Both the position numbers and the translations under genes were made by a program. 64,000 bases of DNA from JAFGUB01 sp050305515 (lineage in GTDB: Bacteria; Campylobacterota; Campylobacteria; Campylobacterales; Sulfurimonadaceae), in assembly GCA_050305515.1 (NCBI GenBank), contig JBNLFL010000008.1, positions 124,001-188,000 on the forward strand, given 5' to 3'. The notes beneath the pieces were generated by a model that ran no database searches, was not told where the DNA came from, and saw only the letters and a list, made by a program, of their open reading frames with translations. Below, piece by piece: positions 16,010-25,359 of the stretch (position 1 is its first letter; every line of letters starts with the position of its first letter).

Positions 16010-17527
16010 TTATTTAGCTACAAAAGTCGCTTTGAACTCTTCAACAGCTTTTTTCATCAATGCACTTGTTTCATCATCAATTTTTGAAGAACTTCTAATG
16101 TTGTCAAAAATCTGAGGATAAGATGCTTCAATAAATGGATAAAGCTCCGCTTCAAAGCGAACAACATTGCTGGCCGCCATGTCATCGAGATAACCTTCAT
16201 TACCTGCGAAAATGATCAGCGCCTGTTTTTCTGCTGTCAGTGGAGAGTACGGTGGCTGCTTGAGTACTTCAACCATGCGCTGACCGCGTTCAAGCTGCTT
16301 ACGGCTGATTTCATCCAGATCCGAAGCAAACTGTGCGAATGCCTGCAATTCACGATATTGTGCCAGGTCAAGACGCAGTGTACCTGCGACCTGCTTGGTT
16401 GCTTTAATCTGCGCAGCACCACCAACACGTGATACTGAAAGACCTACGTTAATCGCAGGGCGAATACCCGAGTTGAACAGATCCGTTTCAAGGAAAATCT
16501 GACCGTCAGTAATAGAGATGACATTGGTAGGAATGTACGCCGCAACGTCACCCGCCTGCGTTTCAATGATTGGCAGAGCAGTCATTGAACCGGCACCCAT
16601 TTCGTCATTGAGTTTTGCTGCGCGTTCAAGAAGACGCGAATGGAGGTAGAAAACGTCACCCGGATACGCTTCACGGCCCGGAGGACGACGAAGAATAAGA
16701 GACATTTCACGATAAGCCACCGCATGCTTGGAAAGATCATCATAAACGATGAGGGCATGGCGGGCATTGTCACGGAAATATTCTCCCATAGTGACACCGG
16801 CATACGGCGCGAGAAACTGCAATGCGGCAGATTCAGCTGCAGTTGCAGAAACGATAATTGTATATTCCATAGCCCCATGCTCTTCAAGACGACGGATAAC
16901 CTGAGCAACAGTAGACTGTTTCTGTCCGATAGCGACATAGATACAGACAACACCGTTACCTTTTTGGTTAATGATGGTATCGAGTGCAACCGTTGTTTTA
17001 CCAGTCTGACGGTCACCAATGATCAACTCACGCTGACCACGCCCAATTGGCACGAGCGCATCAATAGATTTAATACCGGTTGCCATTGGCTCATGAACAG
17101 ATTTACGTGCCATGATTCCAGGTGCTTTTTCTTCAACGAAACGTGTTTCAGTTGTTTCAATCGGACCTTTACCGTCAATAGGTTCTCCAAGAGAGTTCAC
17201 AACACGGCCGAGCAATGCATCACCGACAGGAACACGAAGAAGTTTTCCCAGACGCTTAACGCTCATACCCTCACGAAGGTTTTCACCTTTACCAAGAACA
17301 ACAATACCGACACTGCTCTCTTCAAGGTTCATCGCGAGTCCCTGAGTACCGTCCTCAAATTCCACCATTTCACCTGCCATAACGTTGGCAAGTCCGTAAA
17401 CCTGTGCAATACCATCACCGAATGTGACGATTTTACCTGTTTCATTAATATCAACATTCAACTCAAAGTTTTCAATACGCTCTTTGATAATTGAACTGAT
17501 TTCATCTGCTTGTATTTTTGCTACCAC
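16010..17527 (-). CDS. atpA: ATP synthase alpha subunit
   Basis: 505 aa. The non-catalytic nucleotide-binding subunit of F1, with P-loop GDRQTGKTTVAL (about 169-180) and the signature PAINVGLSVSRVGG (about 361-374). A 20-base gap separates it from atpH. Confidence 0.97.
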   Translation of the reverse strand: MVAKIQADEISSIIKERIENFELNVDINETGKIVTFGDGIAQVYGLANVMAGEMVEFEDGTQGLAMNLEESSVGIVVLGKGENLREGMSVKRLGKLLRVPVGDALLGRVVNSLGEPIDGKGPIETTETRFVEEKAPGIMARKSVHEPMATGIKSIDALVPIGRGQRELIIGDRQTGKTTVALDTIINQKGNGVVCIYVAIGQKQSTVAQVIRRLEEHGAMEYTIIVSATAAESAALQFLAPYAGVTMGEYFRDNARHALIVYDDLSKHAVAYREMSLILRRPPGREAYPGDVFYLHSRLLERAAKLNDEMGAGSMTALPIIETQAGDVAAYIPTNVISITDGQIFLETDLFNSGIRPAINVGLSVSRVGGAAQIKATKQVAGTLRLDLAQYRELQAFAQFASDLDEISRKQLERGQRMVEVLKQPPYSPLTAEKQALIIFAGNEGYLDDMAASNVVRFEAELYPFIEASYPQIFDNIRSSSKIDDETSALMKKAVEEFKATFVAK

Positions 17528-17547
17528 TACTTATCTCCTCTCATAGG

Positions 17548-18081
17548 TTAAATTGCTTTTAGGATGTGTTCGATCAACTGTGTGTTGAGACGGTTTTTCG
17601 AGAAATTGATTTCAATTCCAAGATCTTCCACTTCAACTTTTACACCGTCATAATCATTTTGGACATATTCCAGAGTAATGATAGAACCCGTTTTTTTGTG
17701 TAAACCGAAAGCAAGATTGTCAATCGTTTTGGAATCAATCTCGCTGTCACTATAAACCTTGCCGGTGAAACTGTTTTTTTCACGCGCCAAAGTTTTCTTC
17801 ATCTCGCAAGCAAGTGCCGGAATAATATCGATTCGTCCGTTTTCTGCAAGAAGCGAAAGCAGATTCTTGATCTCATTGCCACCTATTCCTTCTACCGTAC
17901 CTAGCAGCAGTTTTTTCTTTTCAGCAACACCGATAGTCGGATTCAAAAGAATCTGCTTAAATTTATCTGTATCAAAAGCGTCCGCAATGACACTCATGAT
18001 AGTTGAAACATTTTCAAAACCTTCAACATCTGTAGATGCACGCACTGCTTTGATATAACGTTTGGCGATCAGTTCCTGCAT
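17548..18081 (-). CDS. atpH: ATP synthase delta subunit (OSCP)
   Basis: 177 aa, the stator subunit linking F1 to the b/b' stalk. It starts MQELIAKRYIKAVRAS, a typical delta N-terminus, and ends with a small beta domain (SEIDSKTIDNLAFGLHKKTGSIITLEYV). Its ATG is one base from the atpF stop. Confidence 0.93.
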   Translation of the reverse strand: MQELIAKRYIKAVRASTDVEGFENVSTIMSVIADAFDTDKFKQILLNPTIGVAEKKKLLLGTVEGIGGNEIKNLLSLLAENGRIDIIPALACEMKKTLAREKNSFTGKVYSDSEIDSKTIDNLAFGLHKKTGSIITLEYVQNDYDGVKVEVEDLGIEINFSKNRLNTQLIEHILKAI

Positions 18082-18082
18082 C

Positions 18083-18592
18083 TTAAGCCACCTTTTTCAA
18101 AATAATCTGAGCCATGGCATCTTTGTCAAAACCATCACTCTCCTGAGAAAGGAGATCCTGCATCACTTCGTTTACCATAGCACGAACCATTTTGCGCTGT
18201 TCAAGTTCCATCAACGCACTATTCTGCTTCGTGATGTTCTCAAGATCGGCTTCACACTGCTTCATGATGTTGTCGTTGAGAATACGATTCTCTTTTTTTG
18301 ACATCTCCATCAGTTCTACAGCATACTTCTCTGCATCATCAATCTTTTGCATGGCTTTTTCTTTCGCCAGCTTTGACTCTTTGAGTTTCTCCTGAACACG
18401 CTCAAGTTCTGCAGCAATACCGGCTGTGCGCCCCGTGAAATAACTCTTGATAGGATTGGCAAGAAGATAGTAGAGTATCCCTGCAAAAATCAGGAAGTTA
18501 ACGGTTCTTTGAACGATGTCCGTACCGCCTTCACCACCCGATGCCAAAGCATAACTTGAAACGAGCAGAAGAGAAAGAATAATTTTTGTCAT
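18083..18592 (-). CDS. atpF: ATP synthase b subunit
   Basis: 169 aa, the membrane stator subunit of Fo: a cleavable-looking N-terminal hydrophobic stretch (MTKIILSLLLVSSYALA), a membrane helix (about 27-46, TVNFLIFAGILYYLLANPIK) and a long charged helix to the end. With b' it forms a heterodimeric stalk, the arrangement found in Campylobacterota. Subunits a and c are not in the window; in this phylum they are encoded elsewhere. Confidence 0.92.
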   Translation of the reverse strand: MTKIILSLLLVSSYALASGGEGGTDIVQRTVNFLIFAGILYYLLANPIKSYFTGRTAGIAAELERVQEKLKESKLAKEKAMQKIDDAEKYAVELMEMSKKENRILNDNIMKQCEADLENITKQNSALMELEQRKMVRAMVNEVMQDLLSQESDGFDKDAMAQIILKKVA

Positions 18593-18604
18593 ATAAGTTC
18601 CTCT

Positions 18605-19027
18605 CTATATCTGTGCAAATTTTGCTTTAACCGCTTCTTTAAAGAGCGGCATTTGCGACAACAGGGCATTTTTCAGCTGCTCTCTCTCTTGCTTGAGAGA
18701 GGCCTCAAACTCTTGATACTCTTGAGCCAATTCAGTGCGTTTTGCTTCAACTTTACTTTCTGCAAGCTCTTTGGCATCAGCGATCACCTTTTCCCGCAAT
18801 GCAGCTACTTCCAGCTTGGCATCACTTACAATCTTCTCCGCTTTGGCGTGAAGTTCAGCAATTTCCGCATCGTTGTTGCCAACTTCGCTCAAATCTCTCT
18901 GAATATCAGCATCACGTTTTTCCATATAGGAAAAGAGAGGATTGTACAGCCAACTGTTAAGAAGCGCAATGAGAGCCAGAAATACGACGATCGTACTGCC
19001 AAGCAGCATCGGACTAATATCTAACAT
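18605..19027 (-). CDS. atpF': ATP synthase b' subunit
   Basis: 140 aa from ATG at 19027, fixed by the perfect Shine-Dalgarno AGGAGGTG immediately before it; the frame is open further upstream to 19057 but that extension overlaps the -10 box. One N-terminal membrane helix (about residues 6-28) and a long stator helix. First gene of the atp operon, read from the TATAAT at 19049-19054. Confidence 0.93.
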   Translation of the reverse strand: MLDISPMLLGSTIVVFLALIALLNSWLYNPLFSYMEKRDADIQRDLSEVGNNDAEIAELHAKAEKIVSDAKLEVAALREKVIADAKELAESKVEAKRTELAQEYQEFEASLKQEREQLKNALLSQMPLFKEAVKAKFAQI

Positions 19028-19048
19028 ATCACCTCCTAAAGTTGCGAG

Positions 19049-19054
19049 ATTATA
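19049..19054 (-). promoter_or_regulatory. Promoter (-10) of the atp-tol operon
   Basis: A perfect TATAAT on the minus strand, predicting a start of transcription near 19042 and a leader of only about 15 bases ending in AGGAGGTG before atpF'. It lies in the 122-base gap after parB, the only sizeable gap upstream of thirteen tightly packed genes. Confidence 0.6.
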
Positions 19055-19149
19055 CAATTTATTATTTGAAGCGATAGTTAAAAAAACCCTAAATCAGAGA
19101 ATTTACGAGAGACATTTTTATGCAGTTGCCCACCATAGGGCATGAAGGT

Positions 19150-19995
19150 TTAGGAAAGAAGGTTTAAAAAATGCTCAAGTTCATCATCATTTTTAAACTC
19201 AAGCGTGATGCGATTGGCTTTGGCACTGGTATTAAAACCGAGCGAATGAAGACGCTGCCGTAGCTGGGAAAGGTCAAGACTTTCAGAAACGACTTCAGGC
19301 TTTTTCATCTGGACTTGGGGTTCTTTCATATTTTTTACGAGGCTTTCAACATCACGGACGCTCAATTTCTGCCCGATAATCGAATTCGTCATGACAATCT
19401 GATCTTTTTCGGAAAGCCCGATCATCACTTTTGCGTGCCCCATCGTAATCGAACCTTCAACCAGCGCTCTCTGAACCTTTTTATTAAGCTGCAGAAGTCT
19501 TAGCGTATTTGTTATATGCGTCCGACTTTTGTGAATCATGCTGCCAAGCTCTTCATGTGTCAACTCGTGCACTTTAATCAGCTCTTCATAGGCCTGCGCC
19601 AGTTCAATAACATTAAGTGATTCACGCTGAATGTTTTCAATCAGCGCATGTTCGCGCATCTGTTCCTGAGAAATTGAAACAATGATTGCCTTAATCGTTT
19701 TTGTTTTTGCCAGCTTACTGGCACGCCAACGACGTTCCCCGGCTACAAGGGTATATTTATCATCTTCTTCAATAACAATAATCGGCTGAAGGAGCCCATG
19801 ATCCTTGATGGAATCTGCCAACTCATTCAATGCATCCTGATCAAAATTTTTTCTTGGCTGATAGGGATTGGGACGGATATCTGTAAGAGGAATATCTCTG
19901 ACATCCCCCTTTCTTTGAGGCATCTCATTGGCATAAGCTTCTTCGATTTCGCCAAGCAGTGCGCCCAGCCCGCGACCAAGTACTTCTTTTGCCAT
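19150..19995 (-). CDS. parB: Chromosome-partitioning protein ParB
   Basis: 281 aa. The N-terminal CTP-binding ParB/Srx domain shows IRPNPYQPRKNF (about 41-52) and GERRWRASKLAKT (about 87-99); the middle HTH domain includes LTHEELGSMIHKSRTHITNTLRLLQL; the C-terminal dimerisation domain has about 45 residues. It loads on parS and spreads, acting with ParA, 5 bases upstream. No clear parS (CACGTG-centred palindrome) is visible in the window. Confidence 0.95.
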   Translation of the reverse strand: MAKEVLGRGLGALLGEIEEAYANEMPQRKGDVRDIPLTDIRPNPYQPRKNFDQDALNELADSIKDHGLLQPIIVIEEDDKYTLVAGERRWRASKLAKTKTIKAIIVSISQEQMREHALIENIQRESLNVIELAQAYEELIKVHELTHEELGSMIHKSRTHITNTLRLLQLNKKVQRALVEGSITMGHAKVMIGLSEKDQIVMTNSIIGQKLSVRDVESLVKNMKEPQVQMKKPEVVSESLDLSQLRQRLHSLGFNTSAKANRITLEFKNDDELEHFLNLLS

Positions 19996-20000
19996 GCCGA

Positions 20001-20786
20001 TTACGCCAAAATAGAGTATGCCAGATTCTGATAAGCGACAGAACCGAGAGATTTCACATCGTAGAGAATAATCGGTTTTCCGAAACTGGGACTTTCAGCC
20101 AATTTAACATTTCTGGGAATCACGATAAACTCATCATCAACGTCTTTAAAGAGTTTTCCCTGAAAATGCTGTCTCAGATCTGCAAACACCTGTTTGGAAA
20201 GGTTATTCTGACTACTGTACATCGTAGGGAGGAACCCTTTGATAACCAGCTTCGGATTGATCGTTTTACGCACCAGTTTCACGGTATTAAGGAGCTGTGC
20301 CAACCCTTCAAGCGCAAAAAATTCGCACTGAATCGGAATAATAACTGAGTTGGAAGCCGAAAGCGCATTGATGGTCATCGGCCCAAGCGCCGGCGGAGAA
20401 TCGATGATAATATAATCATAATCTTTTTTTACCTGGGCAATGGCACGCTTGAGGATCAACTCGCGCCCTTTCGAATTGCCTGCATCGTAATACTCTTTTT
20501 CGACACCGACCAGACCGATATTCGACGGTGCAATATGAAGTGTCGGCAACGTCGTTTTCAAAATTACGTCACTCAGTTTTTTGGTTCCAATGAGTACATG
20601 ATAGATATTGAACTCGTAATCGTTGCGGTGGTATCCCAGTGATGTCGTGGCATTGGCCTGGGGATCGGCATCGATAAGCAACACTTTTTTCTCTGCAACT
20701 GCAAGTGATGCAGCGAGATTTACGGCAGTCGTCGTTTTACCGACGCCTCCTTTTTGATTGGCAATCACTATTACTTCGTTATTCAT
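20001..20786 (-). CDS. parA: Chromosome-partitioning ATPase ParA (Soj)
   Basis: 261 aa. Deviant Walker A NQKGGVGKTTTAVNLA (residues 10-25), Walker A' DADPQANATTSLG (about 40-52) and Walker B YDYIIIDSPPALG (about 123-135). No N-terminal HTH, so the chromosomal Soj type. Its start overlaps the birA stop by 4 bases. Confidence 0.95.
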   Translation of the reverse strand: MNNEVIVIANQKGGVGKTTTAVNLAASLAVAEKKVLLIDADPQANATTSLGYHRNDYEFNIYHVLIGTKKLSDVILKTTLPTLHIAPSNIGLVGVEKEYYDAGNSKGRELILKRAIAQVKKDYDYIIIDSPPALGPMTINALSASNSVIIPIQCEFFALEGLAQLLNTVKLVRKTINPKLVIKGFLPTMYSSQNNLSKQVFADLRQHFQGKLFKDVDDEFIVIPRNVKLAESPSFGKPIILYDVKSLGSVAYQNLAYSILA

Positions 20787-21418
20787 CGCTGACTGTATAT
20801 CCTTCTGCCTTGGCTCAGTAGAGAACCGTCTTCCATCATCTGCGCATCAATCAATGAAATATTGTTGCCATTCGTGTGAGTGATCCGCTTGCTGCTAAGC
20901 TCAAATTCTAACTTATACTTTATAAAAACTTGCTTCCAGGAGAGAGGATTTTCTATTTTTTGCAAATACGCCTCCAGAAGTTCATCGTGTTTACATGTAA
21001 CATCCAGCATCCCATAGCCTTGTGGTGCCACACTCGTATTCAACCCGATACCGCATACAAGCAGATCAGCGCTGATATTGGTAATGCATCCGCCGATTTT
21101 CAGGGTATCGACATAGAGATCATTGGGCCATTTTAGCCATGCTTCGGAACCATACACTGCGAGCACTTCTTTCAACAGGAACATAAAATATATGGACGCC
21201 GATTCCAGTTTAAGATCATCCGGCAATTGATTACGGGCAACAGCAAATGAGAAAAAGAGGTTACCTTCCTGACCGATCCAGCTGTTGCCCCGACTCCCGA
21301 TACCGGCATCCTGACGGACTGTTGCGATACATACCGGAGCGACAAAATCACCGCTCTTCAATCCCTCAAGCAGTTCACGCTGTGTGGAATGGCTCGATTC
21401 ACGCCAAAATATCTGCAA
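20783..21418 (-). CDS. birA: Biotin-[acetyl-CoA carboxylase] ligase BirA
   Basis: 211 aa: the catalytic domain only, without the DNA-binding repressor domain of E. coli BirA (monofunctional type). The biotin/ATP loop is GSRGNSWIGQEGNLFFSFAV (about 52-71) and the catalytic lysine is in WLKWPNDLYVDTLKIGGCI (about 98-116). It attaches biotin to the carboxyl carrier protein AccB for fatty-acid synthesis. It overlaps the fmt 3' end by 20 bases. Confidence 0.92.
   Translation of the reverse strand: MQIFWRESSHSTQRELLEGLKSGDFVAPVCIATVRQDAGIGSRGNSWIGQEGNLFFSFAVARNQLPDDLKLESASIYFMFLLKEVLAVYGSEAWLKWPNDLYVDTLKIGGCITNISADLLVCGIGLNTSVAPQGYGMLDVTCKHDELLEAYLQKIENPLSWKQVFIKYKLEFELSSKRITHTNGNNISLIDAQMMEDGSLLSQGRRIYSQR
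20991..21000. repeat. TTACATGTAA palindrome, exact
   Basis: Inside birA, in the V-T-C-K frame. Confidence 0.85.
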
Positions 21419-22307
21419 CGCCGAGCCTCATACCGTTAAGGTAATCAACACTCCCCATTTCCCTTTTGGAAGGAGGCTGCACCACGTAGAGGCGAAATGC
21501 GCCATTGCGGGTGGCCACTACAATGCTGTCACTCTCAATTTTGAGAATCTCGCCCGGGGTAGCGTAATGTTTTTGATCTTCCGGGCGCATCTTTTTGAGC
21601 TTCAGTCCGCTTTTGAGATAGACACCCGGCCATGGGGTAAAAGCGCGGTAGCGGTTATAGAGTGTATCAACATCATCAAGCGTCACTTCACCTTCAGCCT
21701 TGGTTATTTTTTTGCAGTGTGTTGCCTGCGCATCATCCTGCGGAATCGGCGTAATTGTGTGAAAGGATCGCAGGAGACGCGGTGTCATCTCGGCTGCCAG
21801 TGCGGTCAAACGCTCAAACAGTGACGCCACCATCTCATCGGGAGCGATATCCACACGTTCAATGGAGAGAATCTGCCCGGTATCAAGTCCCTCATCCATC
21901 AGCATGGCGGTCACTCCGGTCTGTGTGTCACCATTAAGCAGGGATTGCTGAATCGGGCTGGCCCCGCGATAGTGCGGCAGAATGGATGCATGAAGATTGA
22001 TACAGGGAGCATGATCCAGCACGGCTTTGGGAAGAATCTGCCCGTAGGCAGCCACCACAATAAAATCTGCTTCAATACTGCAAAGCTGCGCTATGGTTTC
22101 AGGATTGCGCAACCGTTTTGGCTGAAAGACTTTCAGAGCGTTTGCCTCGGCCACGACCTTGACATCCGGTGGCGTCATGACCATCTTTCGCCCTACGGGT
22201 TTGTCCGGCTGCGTATAGACTGCTACGACTTCCATGTCAGGTTCGTCAATCAGACGCTGCAGAATTTTTGATGCATAGTCGGGTGTCCCCATAAAAATGA
22301 CGCGCAT
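21399..22307 (-). CDS. fmt: Methionyl-tRNA formyltransferase
   Basis: 302 aa. Formylates initiator Met-tRNA using 10-formyl-tetrahydrofolate. MRVIFMGTPDYASKIL start, and the catalytic loop CINLHASILPHYRGASPIQQ with Asn/His followed by the folate-site Asp region (ITAMLMDEGLDTGQIL). C-terminal OB-fold from about 205. Its ATG overlaps the proB stop by one base. Confidence 0.95.
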   Translation of the reverse strand: MRVIFMGTPDYASKILQRLIDEPDMEVVAVYTQPDKPVGRKMVMTPPDVKVVAEANALKVFQPKRLRNPETIAQLCSIEADFIVVAAYGQILPKAVLDHAPCINLHASILPHYRGASPIQQSLLNGDTQTGVTAMLMDEGLDTGQILSIERVDIAPDEMVASLFERLTALAAEMTPRLLRSFHTITPIPQDDAQATHCKKITKAEGEVTLDDVDTLYNRYRAFTPWPGVYLKSGLKLKKMRPEDQKHYATPGEILKIESDSIVVATRNGAFRLYVVQPPSKREMGSVDYLNGMRLGVADILA

Positions 22308-23074
22308 CAGTCCGCCTTTGAAAAGAGTGTGCCGTTCTCGTGACGCCCTTCAAGCAGATACGCACGGATCGTTGTGAGATCGAAACCGCTGGCAAGAAAC
22401 ATCGACCTGCCGTTGCGAAGCATGTAATCTGCCGCTTTGAGTTTGGTCACAATGCCTCCGGTGGCGAAAGTATTGTTCGGCGTCACATCACGCTGCAGCT
22501 CTTCAGGCTCGATGCCGTTTACATGTAAACGTACTTTTGCATCGGCATGACGATTGGGGTCTTTGTCGTAATAGGCATTGATATCCGAGAGAATAACCAG
22601 CAGATGGGCATCAAAATTATGGGCCACGTATGCCGAGAGCTGATCATTGTCTCCGAGTTCCAGCTCAGCCGTTGCTGTCGCATCGTTCTCATTGACGATG
22701 GGAATCACTCCGTTGTTCAAAAGGGTGTCAATCGTATTGCAGAGGCGTCTGGCTTCCTGAGGTGTGTGGAAGTTGGCTGCAGTGAGCAGAATCTGCGACG
22801 TCAGGATATGATGGCGTTCAAACATCATCTTGTAACGGCGCATCAAAAGCGGCTGACCGATGGAAGCGAGCGCCTGTTTGTTCTCCAGGACGCTTTTATC
22901 AAGCTTCAGTTCGGTATACCCGGCAGCCACCGCACCGGAAGAGACCAGAATAACATCGTAACCGGCTTTAAGCTCGGCAAGCAGGTTGACGAGATTTTGC
23001 ATCCGCTCCTTGGCAATACGGTTCTGTTCCGTCAATACGGCACTGCCGACTTTGATAACAATGCGCTGTTTCAT
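22307..23074 (-). CDS. proB: Glutamate 5-kinase
   Basis: 255 aa, the amino-acid-kinase domain without the C-terminal PUA domain present in E. coli ProB (367 aa); the short form is usual in Campylobacterota. Visible are IVIKVGSAVLTEQ (phosphate-binding start), VSSGAVAAGYTEL, IPIVNENDATATAEL and FATGGIVTKLKAA. It phosphorylates glutamate in proline synthesis. It overlaps obg by 4 bases. A TTACATGTAA site with 14-bp dyad symmetry lies inside. Confidence 0.93.
   Translation of the reverse strand: MKQRIVIKVGSAVLTEQNRIAKERMQNLVNLLAELKAGYDVILVSSGAVAAGYTELKLDKSVLENKQALASIGQPLLMRRYKMMFERHHILTSQILLTAANFHTPQEARRLCNTIDTLLNNGVIPIVNENDATATAELELGDNDQLSAYVAHNFDAHLLVILSDINAYYDKDPNRHADAKVRLHVNGIEPEELQRDVTPNNTFATGGIVTKLKAADYMLRNGRSMFLASGFDLTTIRAYLLEGRHENGTLFSKAD
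22519..22528. repeat. TTACATGTAA palindrome, exact (14-bp dyad)
   Basis: Inside proB, L-H-V frame. Flanks extend the perfect dyad to GTTTACATGTAAAC (22517-22530). Confidence 0.85.
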
Positions 23075-24171
23075 CGCTGATGTGCCACCATTTTATAAAG
23101 CGCAAATTTCAACGGCTCGATATTGATCTGCATTACCGATGAAATCGGGGCAACGAAAAACGGTTTGAGCGGGTCAAACGTGACACGTTCATCGTCAATG
23201 TCCCCCTGCTCATACACACCGAGTTCCGCATCAAAACCAAAATGCGAACGTGACGCGGCTTCAAGACCGAGCCACGCAATAAATGCTTCTACTTTTTCCC
23301 GGACTTCTTCACGTGGAAGCGTATCGGCACGGGTGAGTGCGATGGCATAGGATGAACCGGCAAGGATCTCTGAAAATTTTTCAAGCTCGCTGCGCAGCGT
23401 CGCAAACTGCTCATCAAGCTCCCGGTATGTCGCGATGTCAATCATGAACAGAAGTGTTTTCGTTCGTTCGATATGGCGCAGAAACTGCAATCCAAGACCC
23501 CGCCCGTCACTTGCTCCTTCAATAATACCCGGAATATCAGCCATGACGAATGAATCGTATTCACCCACCTGAACCTGTCCCAGTTTAGGCGTGAGGGTCG
23601 TGAACTCATAATTGGCAATCTCCGGTCGGGCGTTGGAGATGGTAGAGATGAGGGTTGATTTACCGACATTGGGAAATCCCACAAGGCCGACATCGGCAAT
23701 AAGTTTCAGATCCAGTGCGATGGCACGGGTTTCACCCGCTTCCCCCGGCTGGGCGTAACGCGGCTGCTGATTGGTTGCCGACTTGAAGTGAAAATTGCCC
23801 AGACCGCCTCTTCCGCCGCGCAGGAACAGTACTTCTTCGCCGTCATTGACCATGTCCAGCAAAATTTCGCCGCTCTCGGCATCAATAATCTGCGTTCCCG
23901 GCGGGACACTGATGATGAGGCGTTCACCCGATTTGCCGGTCATATTCGATCCCAGACCGGGTTTGCCGTTTTCGGCTTTGAGATGGTGGGCCCCTTTGAA
24001 ATTGGCAAGGGTATGGGCATTGTTGTCACATCGGAACCAGACATCACCGCCGCGTCCCCCGTCACCGCCGTTGGGACCGCCGTTGACGACAAACTTTTCC
24101 CGGCGGAATGCGACACACCCTGCTCCGCCTTTACCTGACGAGACCGTTAATTCGACGTGATCTGTAAACAT
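23071..24171 (-). CDS. obg: GTPase ObgE/CgtA
   Basis: 366 aa. N-terminal glycine-rich Obg fold (residues 1-158, GGPNGGDGGRGGDVWF), then the GTPase domain with G1 GFPNVGKST (about 166-174), G3 DIPGIIEGA, and the NKxD position as TRAD. Ribosome-assembly GTPase for the 50S subunit, encoded in the usual neighbourhood next to rplU and rpmA. Downstream genes proB, fmt, birA, parA and parB follow without gaps. Confidence 0.95.
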   Translation of the reverse strand: MFTDHVELTVSSGKGGAGCVAFRREKFVVNGGPNGGDGGRGGDVWFRCDNNAHTLANFKGAHHLKAENGKPGLGSNMTGKSGERLIISVPPGTQIIDAESGEILLDMVNDGEEVLFLRGGRGGLGNFHFKSATNQQPRYAQPGEAGETRAIALDLKLIADVGLVGFPNVGKSTLISTISNARPEIANYEFTTLTPKLGQVQVGEYDSFVMADIPGIIEGASDGRGLGLQFLRHIERTKTLLFMIDIATYRELDEQFATLRSELEKFSEILAGSSYAIALTRADTLPREEVREKVEAFIAWLGLEAASRSHFGFDAELGVYEQGDIDDERVTFDPLKPFFVAPISSVMQINIEPLKFALYKMVAHQR

Positions 24172-24213
24172 GTGATGTCCTTGACTGGATTAAAAATATT
24201 TAATCATCCACTC

Positions 24214-24223
24214 TTACATGTAA
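24214..24223. repeat. TTACATGTAA palindrome, exact (12-bp dyad)
   Basis: Intergenic, in the 139-base gap between obg and rpmA; the dyad extends to CTTACATGTAAG. Confidence 0.85.
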
Positions 24224-24310
24224 GCAAGACAGTGCACTGTTAAATATTTGTTTTAATGTATGGTTTGGGAAGGGAACGGGCCTAAGCCCATCCGAATGAT
24301 TTTAGAGAAA

Positions 24311-24568
24311 TTAGGAAGCAGGTACGACAGAAACTTGTTTGCGTTTCTTGTCTTTGCGCTCGAAAGCGACAACACCGTCAACAAGTGCGAACAGGGTGTG
24401 GTCTTTGCCCATACCGATGTTTTTACCCGGGTGCACTTTCGTGCCACGCTGACGAATAATAATGTTGCCGGCACGAACGAACTCGCCGCCGAATTTTTTA
24501 ACACCTAATCTACGACCTGCTGAGTCGCGGTTATTCTGTGTACTACCCTGACCTTTCTTGTGTGCCAT
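24311..24568 (-). CDS. rpmA: 50S ribosomal protein L27
   Basis: 85 aa, normal length. MAHKKGQGSTQNNRDSAGRRLGVKKFGGEFV start is diagnostic; no N-terminal extension requiring cleavage. It is 11 bases after rplU. Confidence 0.97.
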   Translation of the reverse strand: MAHKKGQGSTQNNRDSAGRRLGVKKFGGEFVRAGNIIIRQRGTKVHPGKNIGMGKDHTLFALVDGVVAFERKDKKRKQVSVVPAS

Positions 24569-24579
24569 AACTTATCTCC

Positions 24580-24888
24580 TTACGCTGCGATCTTGGTGAT
24601 GCGAACGCGTGTATAGCTTCTGCGGAAACCGCGTTTCACTTTGCTGTCTTTACGACGACGTTTTTTGAAGATGACCACTTTCTTGGCACGGCCTTCGTTC
24701 ACTACTTCAGCAGTGACGACAGCGCCGGCGACGAAAGGGGTACCAACCTGAAGTTCGCCGTTGTTAACAGCCAGAACTTCTTTGAATTCTACGGTCTGTG
24801 CAGCATCAAGACTCATTCGGTCCAGTTCAAGGACATCGCCCTCTTGAACTTTGTACTGCTTGCCGCCGTTTTTGATAATTGCGTACAT
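24580..24888 (-). CDS. rplU: 50S ribosomal protein L21
   Basis: 102 aa: MYAIIKNGGKQYKVQEGDVLELDRM, then the basic RNA-binding motif FKKRRRKDSKVKRGFRRSYTRVRI near the C-terminus (shown in part). First gene of the rplU-rpmA unit; a -10-like TAAAAT lies at 24937-24932 on the minus strand about 50 bases upstream. Confidence 0.97.
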   Translation of the reverse strand: MYAIIKNGGKQYKVQEGDVLELDRMSLDAAQTVEFKEVLAVNNGELQVGTPFVAGAVVTAEVVNEGRAKKVVIFKKRRRKDSKVKRGFRRSYTRVRITKIAA

Positions 24889-24970
24889 TTCGCTTCCTCT
24901 TAACTTTCGTTCGGTTGTAATAAAGTCCGGAATTTTACCCAGATTAGATTTAAGTTTACTTTAAAAAGAG

Positions 24971-25348
24971 TTATTTCTTTGCAATCGCAATGGCGTCGAT
25001 CTCAACCAATGCATTTTTCGGCAATGTTTTTACGGCCACCGTCGAGCGTGCCGGTTTATGTTCTCCGAAGGCTTCGGCATAAATTTCATTGACGCTCGCG
25101 AAGTCGTCCATGTCAGCCAGAAAGATCGTGGTCTTGATGACACCATCAAGGGAACTGCCTGCCGCCTGAAGTACTGCGGCAAGATTTTTCAGTACCTGAC
25201 GCGTCTGGAGAACGACATCGTTCTCCAGCATCACACCTTCAGGCGTCAAAGCGATCTGTCCCGAAGTATAAATCATTTCACCAACCCGGATTGCCTGTGA
25301 ATAGGGGCCGATTGCCTGCGGTGCATCGGCAGTCTGTATCTGTTGCAT
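24971..25348 (-). CDS. ridA: RidA-family enamine/imine deaminase
   Basis: 125 aa from ATG at 25348, behind the Shine-Dalgarno GAGGAG (which lies inside the longer frame reading to 25363 from a GTG). YjgF/YER057c/UK114 family: QAIGPYSQAI, TSGQIALTPEG, and the signature region PARSTVAVKTLPKNALVEIDAIA. The substrate-anchoring Arg is present in PARSTV. It hydrolyses reactive 2-aminoacrylate-type intermediates. It follows the thioredoxin-like gene by 11 bases, same strand. Confidence 0.93.
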   Translation of the reverse strand: MQQIQTADAPQAIGPYSQAIRVGEMIYTSGQIALTPEGVMLENDVVLQTRQVLKNLAAVLQAAGSSLDGVIKTTIFLADMDDFASVNEIYAEAFGEHKPARSTVAVKTLPKNALVEIDAIAIAKK

Positions 25349-25359
25349 CTGCGTACTCC

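Noticed and set aside
22517..22530. Similarity of GTTTACATGTAAAC to a parS site, as parAB are in the window
   Set aside because: The bacterial parS core is CACGTG within GTTTCACGTGAAAC. Here the centre is ACATGT, and copies are far too many and dispersed for parS. No CACGTG with GTTT/AAAC flanks was seen.
24278..24289. GGGC-CTAA-GCCC hairpin downstream of rpmA
   Set aside because: Only four base pairs and no T-run on either strand; not called as a terminator.
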